Positions 7,445 through 15,303 of a stretch of 33,159 bases of DNA are shown here, in pieces (position 1 is the stretch's first letter; each line of letters begins with the position of its first letter). The DNA lies in assembly GCF_014645735.1 (NCBI RefSeq), contig NZ_BMMH01000041.1:1-33159 (forward strand). Direction: 5' to 3'. Position numbers and translations under genes: made by a program. This stretch comes from Nocardia jinanensis (lineage in GTDB: Bacteria > Actinomycetota > Actinomycetes > Mycobacteriales > Mycobacteriaceae). The notes below the pieces were generated by a model. That model was not told the DNA's origin and did no database searches. It worked only from the letters and a program-made list of their open reading frames with translations.

Positions 7445-8020
7445 TTGAGTTCGACCTCGCTCGCCGTCGTCACCGATCCCGATGACACCCCCGACTCCCC
7501 ACCGGCCACCGCAGAGAACCGCTCGCGGCCGGCGGACGCCGCCTACATGCACCCCGACGATGTGCTGATCGCCGACAACGTCAGCACGACCTTCGACTTG
7601 GCCGATCACCCCGAGCAGATCGCGTCCATCCGGGAGTTCGGTGTCGGGTTGCCGATCCGCGCCGAACGCGACCCCGACGGCACCGTCCACGCCATCGACG
7701 GACAACTGCGCGTGCTCATCGCCCGCGAGATCGGACTCACCGAGATTCCGGTGTGGATCGTCGACGCCCCCACCGGGGACGACCGGGAGCGCCGGATCGC
7801 GCGGACGTTGACCCAGATCAACCTCAACGACCGCCGCGTCCCCCTCACCGCCGGAGTCCGTGCGGCCGGCGTCGCGCAGATGCTCGACCTCGGCGCGTCG
7901 GTCACCCGGGTCGCGAAGGGTCTGCAAACCAACCGGGACCGAGGTCAAACGGTCAGCAGCCATCGGGCGATCGGCGACCGCGCAGGAGCTGCTGGGTGGT
8001 CACCAGCTATCTCCCTGGCC
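7445..8020 (+). pseudogene. ParB/Srx N-terminal domain protein, frameshifted and truncated
   Basis: TTG 7445 follows AAGGAG (7433-7438) at six bases. The protein carries a ParB N-terminal domain: DDVLIADNVSTTFDL, a helix ending in IREFGVGLPI, then DGTVHAIDGQLRVLIAREIGLTEIPVWIVD, then VAQMLDLGASVTRVAKGLQTNR, the start of the helix-turn-helix segment. Near 7938 the natural continuation (EVKRSAAIGRSATAQELLGGHQLS) moves to another frame; removing one C from GACCGAGG would rejoin it. After about 8005 the homology stops altogether, so the remaining DNA-binding and dimerisation parts are missing. ParB proteins partition plasmids and chromosomes or regulate genes. This copy looks dead and marks the remains of a mobile element. 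Confidence 0.75.
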
Positions 8021-8140
8021 TGCACTACATCCGCCGCGTGCCCCGAAAGCTCTGAACGAGTTCCCTCAGCATGGCCAAACTCCGAATCGCCACTTCGCCG
8101 CATCACGCCCCGTAATGACCGCGGCGGGGACCCTCACGGT

Positions 8141-8180
8141 CGGTGCCGCAGGCACCGTGGTCACCGCCACCAGGTGGCGG
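8141..8180. repeat. Two adjacent short hairpins downstream of the ParB remnant
   Basis: CGGTGCC-GCA-GGCACCG (8141-8157) and CCGCCACC-A-GGTGGCGG (8164-8180) are perfect inverted repeats only six bases apart, in the convergent gap between the ParB remnant and the membrane-protein gene. They could terminate transcription or be leftover element ends. The stretch 8021-8331 holds no recognisable gene. Confidence 0.4.
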
Positions 8181-8235
8181 ATCCGGCGCGCTGGTCGAGC
8201 CCCTGCAGACCGCCGGACGAGCGCACCGGGCAGAA

Positions 8236-8276
8236 CGATGGAGGCCCCGGCTATCCCACCGCCGCGGCCTCCATCG
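8236..8276 (-). terminator. Probable terminator of the membrane-protein gene
   Basis: Perfect 11-base arms CGATGGAGGCC (8236-8246) and GGCCTCCATCG (8266-8276) with a 19-base loop, 55 bases past the stop of the leftward membrane-protein gene. Confidence 0.55.
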
Positions 8277-8331
8277 GTACTTTCGGCGAGGCACGAGCGA
8301 TGGCTCGATCATCGCAACCCTGCTGACACTG

Positions 8332-9189
8332 TCACCCTGCCTTGGATACAGCGATGCCCGACCAGGCGGCTGCGGATGCGGCGATCTCTGCAATCGACTT
8401 GTCGACCATGCTGTCCATGAAGACCAGTGGAGAGAGGTAAGTCTTCTTGTTCATTTTGGCGAGCAATGCCTGCCACCTCGGGAGTTGACGCAGGTAGGTC
8501 TCGTCGTCGTGGAGCATGAACGCAATAACCTGCCGACTGTCTCCAGCTGTCGCGCGTAGTGGAACGACTCTGATCTCGCGCACGGCTTCCCAGCTGACTC
8601 GCACCCCATCTTTCGGCGAGTGCACGCCGTCGGCGTCGAGGACGGTGGGGTGTCCGGGGATAGACCAGCTCAGCAAGTGGCCGAAGTAAGCGATTACCGG
8701 AATGGCCAGGACGGCGGCCGCTGCGGTAATGGCAGGTGCCGAGAGCAGCAATCCGGCGGCAACCGGTATCGCGAAAGTCCCGAGGAACGGCAGCATCATG
8801 CGCAGGACGCCTACAGTCGGCACCCTGATCTCCAGCCCTTCCTGCACCCCGGGCACGACCGGTACCCGAGGTGCCCCCTGACTCACGTTCAAGAGACGGA
8901 CCAGCGCCAGCTTCCGGCGCGCCTCGAAGAACCAGTAACCGAGCCACACCGCTACCAATACTGGCGCGACAATCCCGAAAGGTAGATCGAGCATCGCCAC
9001 CAACAGCCCAAGCAGCAGACCCACGACCAGGCCGATGGGGATACCGATCAAGAAAATCTTGAGCTGAGAGCGCCCGAGCCGCTTCTCCGCGTATGCCCTC
9101 GCGATCCGGTCGGTATCGGGATCGCCGGCAGGTTCGCCCTGCAGGAGTGCCTTCCGGGTGGAAGGGGCCAAATCGCGCCAGGTGTTCAT
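8332..9189 (-). CDS. Four-helix membrane protein of unknown function
   Basis: A 285-residue integral membrane protein. After a charged cytoplasmic N-terminus it has hydrophobic segments at about residues 44-66, 70-89, 128-150 and 153-175, in two hairpin pairs separated by a basic loop with VRLLNVSQGAPRVPVVPG. The C-terminal 100 residues are soluble, start with VLDADGVHSPKDGVRVSWEAVREIRVVP, and look like the pleckstrin-like strands that follow membrane helices in many actinobacterial proteins of this shape. ATG 9189 is the only sensible start. It is monocistronic and no function can be assigned. Confidence 0.72.
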   Translation of the reverse strand: MNTWRDLAPSTRKALLQGEPAGDPDTDRIARAYAEKRLGRSQLKIFLIGIPIGLVVGLLLGLLVAMLDLPFGIVAPVLVAVWLGYWFFEARRKLALVRLLNVSQGAPRVPVVPGVQEGLEIRVPTVGVLRMMLPFLGTFAIPVAAGLLLSAPAITAAAAVLAIPVIAYFGHLLSWSIPGHPTVLDADGVHSPKDGVRVSWEAVREIRVVPLRATAGDSRQVIAFMLHDDETYLRQLPRWQALLAKMNKKTYLSPLVFMDSMVDKSIAEIAASAAAWSGIAVSKAG

Positions 9190-9809
9190 ACATACCCTCT
9201 TTCAGACGGCCGACATCTCGGCCGATCCGTACAACTTGTGATCGAGCTGATCGGGCGGTCTCTCCGCGATCCGCGCCTGCGGTTGCTGCGGCACCCGAGT
9301 ACGACCCCGATGCCCTACCCAAACCCGGAGTGCCGGGAACGTTAACCGACGACCGACCTCCCGCCAATACGTCGGCATGGCCGCTACGACGTCGCCGACA
9401 GGCGCTGGCCGCACCGAATCACCTGAGCGTCGATGGAAAAGCCAAGGCATTCTGCAGTTTTGCGCTTCGAATGCGGCACGTGAAGGCGCACCGGGATCGG
9501 TCTCGACCAGAAGGACATCTTGTGTCACCGTCACAAAATGTGTCATCCACCGACACACCGGGTCCCACTGATGCGCTGACCAGACGCAGGCCCCGGTCGA
9601 TGTGGAACGACCGGATCCCCCCGGACGAACGGACGAACCTCGACCTTATCCGCCCGGTTTGACGGTTCCGTGCGCGAGTTTGGACGCAAGTAGTCCACCC
9701 GGCGGCCCCGTAATTTTTCGCGACTCAGTTGAGCATCGCAGGTTGCACTTGGGACACCAGGGCGACATTCTCCCACCCCGGATCCCGCGCAGGGCAGCGT
9801 TGACGCGCA
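9190..9809. other. Intergenic, 620 bases, no convincing gene
   Basis: A minus-strand frame at 9202-9558 begins plausibly but has poor codon bias and no known motif, and the other frames are worse. The stretch probably contains decayed sequence to the right of the membrane-protein gene. No hairpin or repeat stands out. Confidence 0.4.
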
Positions 9810-10079
9810 TCAGGCAGGACGAGTGGGGCTCAGTCTTTGGAGTTCATTACCGGAACTGTCCAAGATCAGGTGTCCTATTCGGGGGTCAACTCGCACTTCG
9901 ATTGTGCGCGGCTCGAACCATACTTCCATCGATGACACTGCGGATCGGGGCGTCCGAAGAATAATGCTCTCATCGCCAGGAAGAGGGAAGGAAGCTCCAT
10001 GAGGTTCGAACCGGACGCATGCCTCTGGTCCCGGTCGATTCGCATTGAATCTCAGGTCGATTAGGTCTTCTTGGTCCAT
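9810..10079 (-). CDS. Second candidate immunity protein, paralogue of the Rhs-linked one
   Basis: The 89-residue product is clearly related to the 84-residue protein encoded at 10353-10607. Both have an FEP segment, then SF followed by a strand-rich core of the form RTPRSAVSSMEVW / RAPQSVVGSMEIC. A charged strand ending VDPRIGHLILDSSGNELQ / VDHRVEHVVLDSTGNEIE follows. The length, all-beta look and location downstream of an Rhs toxin gene suggest an immunity role. It is separated from the first copy by 270 bases containing a strong hairpin, so it probably has its own promoter. It could protect against a related toxin carried by competitors, or be left from an earlier toxin tip. Function is inferred. 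Confidence 0.6.
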   Translation of the reverse strand: MDQEDLIDLRFNANRPGPEACVRFEPHGASFPLPGDESIILRTPRSAVSSMEVWFEPRTIEVRVDPRIGHLILDSSGNELQRLSPTRPA

Positions 10080-10170
10080 AGTTCCTCATTGTTTCTCAGG
10101 CTCTGGGGTGTTTTCATCTGGTGCCGCGGCGTCTTGCTGTCCGCCGTGGGTAACGTCGTGCCGTACGCCC

Positions 10171-10207
10171 GGCCGGCTACCAGTGCAGAAGCTACTGGTA
10201 GCCGGCC
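10171..10207 (-). terminator. Strong hairpin between the two immunity genes
   Basis: Perfect 14-base arms GGCCGGCTACCAGT (10171-10184) and ACTGGTAGCCGGCC (10194-10207) around a nine-base loop. It lies about 150 bases past the stop of the first immunity gene and is likely the end of the Rhs transcript. No T-run follows. Confidence 0.65.
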
Positions 10208-10352
10208 CATTTCGCTGACGATAAGTATCCCCGGGACATCATCACGGTGTGGCGTTGCACGGAGTGCGTACAACCGGCATCTGATTCTGATGATCGGGCG
10301 GGACAGTTCTGGCGGTGTCGATTAGCTGCATCGCCTGGCGCGCGACTGGCCT

Positions 10353-10607
10353 CTACAGAGTTTCGATCTCATTTCCAGTGCTGTCCAGGACGACATGCTC
10401 CACACGATGATCCACCCATACCGCTAGGGTATCCCGGTCGGCGCAGATTTCCATTGATCCCACAACGGACTGCGGCGCCCGAAGTACGACGTAGCCACCG
10501 CCAGAGAGCTGGAAGAAAGACGCGAACGGCTCGAATAATACATATATCTCAGTGGCGCTCGATCTCGCACCGAACTTGATGTTCATCACTTCCGGTCCGT
10601 CCGTCAT
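10353..10607 (-). CDS. Candidate immunity protein for the Rhs C-terminal toxin
   Basis: An 84-residue protein begins at ATG 10607, overlapping the Rhs stop as TAATG, so it is translated together with the toxin. The sequence is mostly predicted beta strand (VMNIKFGARSSATEIYVLFEP, GGYVVLRAPQSVVGSMEIC, LAVWVDHRVEHVVLDSTGNEIE), with no signal peptide. Rhs toxin genes are normally followed at once by the gene for the cognate cytoplasmic antidote, so position and size support this role. The family is not one I recognise. The DNA here and in the toxin tip is visibly richer in A and T than the Rhs core, as expected for a swapped cassette. Confidence 0.65.
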   Translation of the reverse strand: MTDGPEVMNIKFGARSSATEIYVLFEPFASFFQLSGGGYVVLRAPQSVVGSMEICADRDTLAVWVDHRVEHVVLDSTGNEIETL

Positions 10608-13600
10608 TATTTAACTTCTTTCTCGTACGTTTTGATTATTTTATCCAGAATTGCAACCCGATCTTGCGCGGCATTCCCACCCCTATATCCATTCTTCGTC
10701 GCTGCCTCAGCGACCCACCCATATACCTCTCGCAACTGCCTAGTATCGTGTTCGCTGACTATACCCCGGAGCTGATCTGGATCATTAACATCAATCCCCT
10801 CCTTGAGGGTCGATCTCTTGGTTGCAGGATCGGTGTCCCAGATCCTATTGCTGACGTCGCGGATGGTTCCGCCTTCCAGCTCGACCTCGGGCCTCGGGCG
10901 CTCTGCCGCTTCGGGCTGTGCGCGGTTCTCCTGAGGTTTCGCCTGTTCTGTTGGCTCGTCTCTCTCTGCGCCGAAGACGGCGGCTCGGAGGGTGGCACCG
11001 AGGAGAGCGGCGCCGGCGCCCAACTGAGGGATCAGCGGGATGACGAGAGGGGCCACCATGGCTAGTCGTCCAGTGAGGTCGAGACTGTTGATGGGGTCGG
11101 CGTTGGCGTAGTCGTAGGCGTTGGCGGATCCGGCGAGGACGGGGTCGGTTTGCAGGAAGCGGCCGAGGATGGGGAGGTAGGTGCGGGCACCCATTTCCAA
11201 GACTTGTTGGCCGGCGACGTGTTCGATGGGGACGGTGTGTCGTCCGAGGTAGCCGAAGTCGAGGCCGCCTTGGGCGGTTTCGGGGATGGCGATGTCGCCG
11301 ATTTCGCCGGTGCCGGGGTCGATATTCTGACCGAACGGGTCGTAGAGGTGCAGTTTCCCGGTCCGGGCGCCGTTGCCGGCGGCGGTGAACAGGATGTCAC
11401 CGTGGACGTTGGGGTAGGACCAGTTGCCGGTCTGAGTGCCGCTGTAGTTCTTGGTGAGTACCACTCCACCGGGCAGGGACACGATCCGCTGGAGCAGTGC
11501 CCCGCTGCCGTCGAGGACGAATTCCATGCCGCCGGACTCGCTTGTGTAGCCGTAGCGGATCATTCCGGTGGTGACCGAGGTGTTGTTGTTGCCTTGGACT
11601 TCGCGCATCAGGATGCGGTCGTTGACGTCGCGGCTGTAACGGAGGGCGACTCCGTCTCCGGTGGTGGTGGAGACGTGGCGGCGGGTGGAGTCGTAGCCGA
11701 GGGTGTCGGTTCCGACAGTGGTGGCGTTGCCGTAGTCGTCGTAGGTGAAGTCGAGCTCAAGTGCTCCGTCGGTGGACAGGATCCGGTCGGCGTGGTCGTA
11801 GCAATAGATGGTGGTTTCGGCAGGTGCTCCGTTGAAGCTGTCGGTGGAGCGGGTGCGGTTGGAGTTCAGTCCTGCTTTCGGGTTGGGTCCGCATCCGCCG
11901 TCGGGGGCGTAGCTGTAGTTCAGTTCGTGGTGAGGGACCCGTGCGGCGATCAGGCGCCCTACACCGTCGTAGGCGTAGGACGAGGCGAAAGTGCCGCCGG
12001 CGGAGTCGGTGATCAGGTCGTCGACGACACGTTGGTCACGGGTACGGGTCACGGTGTCGGTGACGGTGGAGCCACCGGTGGTCCACGCCAGTTGCGCCAG
12101 GGACGCGGCAGCGTTGTAGCCGATCGCTACCGAGGAGCCGTTGCCGTAGGTAGCTCCGGTCAGGACCCCGTTGGTGTAGGCCGGGGTGGCGACGGTCGAT
12201 CCGTCGAGATCGACGCGAGCCAGCCGGGTGGCGCCTGTCCAGGCGAAGGTTTGTGTCGAGGAGGTGCCCTTGACGGTGGTGACCGATTTGTTGGGACGGC
12301 CGTAGGGGTCGTAGGTGGTGGTGGTGACGACGCCGTTGGCGTCGGTGTAGGAGGTGGTGCGTCCGAGCAGGTCGACCACGGTGGTGGTCGTGCCGGATTC
12401 GTCGGTTGCCTGGGTGGCCAGGGGGTTTCCACCGGCCGCGTAGTCGTAGGTGATGGTGCGGGCCGGCTGATCACCCATGGCTGGGTGGCTCTGCCGCAGT
12501 GTGCGGCCGCGTGTGTCGAAGCTGGTGCACGCCCAGGGTTCGTCATCGATACGGATCGCGGCAATGCGTCCGGTGCTGTCGTAGACGGTTTCGGCGGTGT
12601 GGGCGGTGCCGTCGGCGTTCTGTCCGCTGGTTAGTGTCTTCGCCATGCCGGCCTGGACGGCTGGTTCCCCGTCGGGATCGCACGGGTTGGCGCGGGTTTC
12701 GGTGTCTCCGTAGTAGGTGTAGGTGCCGCGTTGTGCGGGGTTGGTGATGTCGCCGGCGGGTAGTGCGTGGGCCAGTTCCCTCAGGTATCCGTCGCCGGGG
12801 TTTTCGAAGTGGTTACGGCGCACCAGTTGCAGCCCGCCGGAGTCGTTGATTTTCGCAGTGACCAGTCCGAGGACGGGGTCGATGCCGTTGGTTTCGTCGC
12901 TGTAGTCGGTGAGTACCACCGACGACGGGGCTCGGCCGGTGTTGGCGTCGTTGGAGTTGTCGGTGACCTTGCTGGTTTCGAGACCGTAGCGCGGATGGAG
13001 GTGCTGGCCGGGGACGGTGACGGCTTCGGCCGCTTCGGGTAGCATCCAGGCGAAGTTGAGTGCGCCGGTGTCGCCGGATCGGTTGTAGTAGTCGATGCGG
13101 ATTCGATGCCAGGAACCCGCGGTGGCGTTGGTGTAGGTTTCGGCGACCGTCGTCGAGGTTTTGTCGGTCCACGAATCCACGAGCAGGAAGTCGTCGATCC
13201 ACAACCGAGCCCCGTCGACCAGGGTGAGTCCGAGCCGGTAATCCCCGGTTTCGGGGAACTGGATCTCTCCGGTGAAGCGGGCAGACCACCGGTCGGAGCC
13301 GTCCACCGGTGGTGTGTCACCCCAGTTCACCGCCAGGGTGCCGTCGTCGGTGCCGACACCGGTCTGCCAGATGTCGGGGATCCCGGACAGTGAGGGGTTT
13401 GTGTAGAGCTGGGCTTGCAACCCGGCCATGCCCTCGTCGTAGCCGGTATGGACGTGCGGGACGGTGTTCTTGCACGCCTCGGTCGGTAGCTGCCCTTGGA
13501 AGCAGTCGGCCGGCGCCGGGCCGTAGGTGTCGACGAGACGGTCGGCATGGTCGTAGACCGCGGTGGTCTTGCGGCCGGTCCCGTCGAGCCCGACAATCGG

Positions 13601-13744
13601 CTGGTCCTTCACTTCGGCCGACCTCAGCGGCCGACCACGCCACGCGCCCGGGAATAATTCGTGTCGCTGGCGTCCGGCCTGCTCACGTCCCCCGGGGAGC
13701 GCACCATGCGAGTCGATCCCGCGATGGCGCATATGCGTCCCCAC
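10607..13744 (-). CDS. Rhs repeat / PA14 polymorphic toxin, 5'-truncated, with unknown C-terminal tip
   Basis: The 1045-residue frame starts at GTG 13744, but the first 45 residues look foreign. Recognisable sequence begins at about residue 46 (KDQPIVGLDGTGRKTTAVYDHADRL), in the middle of a normal actinobacterial Rhs protein, so the upstream part including any secretion signal is missing. A PA14 carbohydrate-binding domain spans about 106-240. Many RHS/YD repeats follow (YDPYGRPNKS, YAYDGVGRLIAARV, YDSTRRHVS). The core ends with RFLQTDPVLAGSANAYDYAN and DPINSLDLTGR near residue 893. Past it are a hydrophobic stretch (about 895-925), a Glu/Pro/Arg linker and a helical tip ending in KTYEKEVK. 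The tip should be the toxin, but I recognise no known nuclease or peptidase motif. No ribosome binding site or promoter is convincing, so this is probably an orphan cassette. Confidence 0.85.
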   Translation of the reverse strand: MGTHMRHRGIDSHGALPGGREQAGRQRHELFPGAWRGRPLRSAEVKDQPIVGLDGTGRKTTAVYDHADRLVDTYGPAPADCFQGQLPTEACKNTVPHVHTGYDEGMAGLQAQLYTNPSLSGIPDIWQTGVGTDDGTLAVNWGDTPPVDGSDRWSARFTGEIQFPETGDYRLGLTLVDGARLWIDDFLLVDSWTDKTSTTVAETYTNATAGSWHRIRIDYYNRSGDTGALNFAWMLPEAAEAVTVPGQHLHPRYGLETSKVTDNSNDANTGRAPSSVVLTDYSDETNGIDPVLGLVTAKINDSGGLQLVRRNHFENPGDGYLRELAHALPAGDITNPAQRGTYTYYGDTETRANPCDPDGEPAVQAGMAKTLTSGQNADGTAHTAETVYDSTGRIAAIRIDDEPWACTSFDTRGRTLRQSHPAMGDQPARTITYDYAAGGNPLATQATDESGTTTTVVDLLGRTTSYTDANGVVTTTTYDPYGRPNKSVTTVKGTSSTQTFAWTGATRLARVDLDGSTVATPAYTNGVLTGATYGNGSSVAIGYNAAASLAQLAWTTGGSTVTDTVTRTRDQRVVDDLITDSAGGTFASSYAYDGVGRLIAARVPHHELNYSYAPDGGCGPNPKAGLNSNRTRSTDSFNGAPAETTIYCYDHADRILSTDGALELDFTYDDYGNATTVGTDTLGYDSTRRHVSTTTGDGVALRYSRDVNDRILMREVQGNNNTSVTTGMIRYGYTSESGGMEFVLDGSGALLQRIVSLPGGVVLTKNYSGTQTGNWSYPNVHGDILFTAAGNGARTGKLHLYDPFGQNIDPGTGEIGDIAIPETAQGGLDFGYLGRHTVPIEHVAGQQVLEMGARTYLPILGRFLQTDPVLAGSANAYDYANADPINSLDLTGRLAMVAPLVIPLIPQLGAGAALLGATLRAAVFGAERDEPTEQAKPQENRAQPEAAERPRPEVELEGGTIRDVSNRIWDTDPATKRSTLKEGIDVNDPDQLRGIVSEHDTRQLREVYGWVAEAATKNGYRGGNAAQDRVAILDKIIKTYEKEVK

Positions 13745-13930
13745 ATCGGCCGAACTGGTATTTCATCGATTTGTGGTTCATCTCACAATGACACGGGAGG
13801 CTGTCCGGGTATCTTGCCAAACGGCAATTTGGAGGGTTAATTTCATCCAAAACAGGGGATTGCTCTTAGTTCGCCAAAATGCGGCGCGAGGCATCGTCAG
13901 TTTCCGATTGAGCTCCACAGGAGGCCCGCC

Positions 13931-14778
13931 ATGCCCCGCGTCGACAGTTTCCGCAACACACCAGCACGCCCAGTGTTGAGCACCGCCCCGACGCACGCGC
14001 AACAACAACGCCCCGCGCCTCAATGGGTGTGCGAAGAACCCACGGTGGGGGCCTATATGCGCTCGCGCCGCGAAATCCTCGGACTGACCCAGGACGAAGT
14101 CGCCCACGCAGCATCGATCACCGTGTCGACATTGAGGAAATGGGAAGCAGGCCTACGCAACCCGAGCCTCGACAACCTCCGCGTGTGGTGCCAGGTCCTC
14201 GATCTACCCGTCTGGATGCTCCGCAAAGTGGTGTCACTCGTCCTCGGCGAAATGGACAGCCTCAACGCCGGCACCTGGCCCCCACCCTCAGCGGCAGCGA
14301 CCTCGACCACCTCGAACTGATCGCCGGCCCCGCCTACTACTACAGCTTCCCCCACTGCGATCTCCTGGCCGCCAACAGCATCGCCCGCGCCGCAAACCCC
14401 AGTCTGGTCCCCGACCTACGTTCCCCGCGACCCACCAACCTCGTCGAATGGTTCATGACCCCCACCGCGAAGAACATGATCGCCAACTGGGAAGACTGCG
14501 CCACCCGACTCGTCTACATGCTCCGCATCGTGGGCCCCGGAATTGTTCCCCGACAACGACTCGACGAAATCTTCAACACCTGCTACGCGCGCGCACCCAA
14601 AGACTTCCCCCGGCTCTTCACCAAAAACCCCAGTCGGCAAACAATCGCCTCCGACATCGTCCTGCTACGAAATCCCAAAACCGGGACCATCGAAGAACTC
14701 ACCTACCGATCACTACGCCCGCGCGAGCCCATCCACCCCTACGCACTAATCCAACTCGCCAAACGCACCAAAGTCTGA
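13931..14778 (+). pseudogene. XRE-family regulator with MmyB-like domain, broken by a one-base deletion
   Basis: ATG 13931 has AGGAGG (13919-13924) at six bases. The first frame carries a helix-turn-helix (residues about 37-95: VGAYMRSRREILGLTQDEVAHAA, STLRKWEAGLRNPSLDNLRVWC). At the CCCCC run near 14279-14283 the frame fails. The protein continues one frame over as SGSDLDHLELIAGPAYYYSFPHCDLLAANSIARA, NMIANWEDCATRLVYMLR and a C-terminal helix region, ending at TGA 14776-14778. This layout matches actinomycete XRE regulators with an MmyB-type ligand-binding domain. Adding one C makes a continuous protein of about 282 residues. It is divergent from the Rhs gene and may once have regulated it. 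Sequencing error in the C run is a real alternative. Confidence 0.75.
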
Positions 14779-14829
14779 ACGGCACACGGTCGCCGGTGGC
14801 CGCCGCCTATTCCCGGATTCACCCGGCAG

Positions 14830-15198
14830 TCATGCCGACTGGCTTATCCCGCCACGGTTTCGGCGCGTCCTCCTGCCATAGGATCTCGGCGGGGTTCGAT
14901 ACCCGAGCATCAGTGATGCTGCGTTCGATCTTGCGAGCGCGCAGTTCTCGCGCCACTGGGTTTCTGCGCGGGGGACGGTGATATCGGGCCCGCAATCAGC
15001 ACTTCGATAGCTCCAAAACCGGTCGCAGACATCGTGAATCCACTCCGCGCCGGCCTCGTCGACCGGCGGAGCCGACAGCTGGGTGCCATGAGCCCCGAAA
15101 GGGAACAGTTTCGCCGAGCCCACCGCCGACACAAGCTGTGTCATGCTTTCTCCGAACAGAGGGGAGACTACGCGCCGATCGGTCACCACACATTCCAC
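14830..15198 (-). CDS. Doubtful minus-strand frame upstream of mcrB, 122 aa
   Basis: GTG 15198 opens a 122-residue frame with a fair middle section (SMTQLVSAVGSAKLFPFGAHG, PPVDEAGAEWIHDVCDRFWSY) and GC-rich third positions, but a basic, low-quality C-terminus. I do not recognise it. It may be a fragment of a former gene rather than a working one. The flank 14779-15303 otherwise shows nothing coding. Confidence 0.3.
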   Translation of the reverse strand: MECVVTDRRVVSPLFGESMTQLVSAVGSAKLFPFGAHGTQLSAPPVDEAGAEWIHDVCDRFWSYRSADCGPDITVPRAETQWRENCALARSNAASLMLGYRTPPRSYGRRTRRNRGGISQSA

Positions 15199-15303
15199 CA
15201 GGCAGCTCGTGCAGATGCCCGTCCTCCGGGGTCGCAGGCGATCTACCCGAGGGTCCGTTGTCGGCTCTGTACCGAACCTTGGACGAGTGGCGATAATGCA
15301 GAC

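Noticed and set aside
8309..9367. A 352-codon minus-strand open frame
   Set aside because: Overlaps the membrane-protein gene in another frame of the same strand; arginine-rich, lacks hydrophobic segments and any motif.
9202..9558. 118-codon minus-strand frame
   Set aside because: No ribosome binding site, arginine-rich composition and no motif; not better than other chance frames in this gap.
10061..10273. 70-codon minus-strand frame between the two immunity genes
   Set aside because: It spans the hairpin at 10171-10207 and runs into the second immunity gene; nothing in it resembles a toxin tip.
11150..12634. A 494-codon plus-strand open frame
   Set aside because: It is antisense to the Rhs core and is a valine/glycine-rich shadow caused by codon bias of the real gene; no domain or start signal.
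13810..13850. Short inverted repeat TTGCC/GGCAA between Rhs and the XRE gene
   Set aside because: Only five-base arms; too short to call an operator without comparison.
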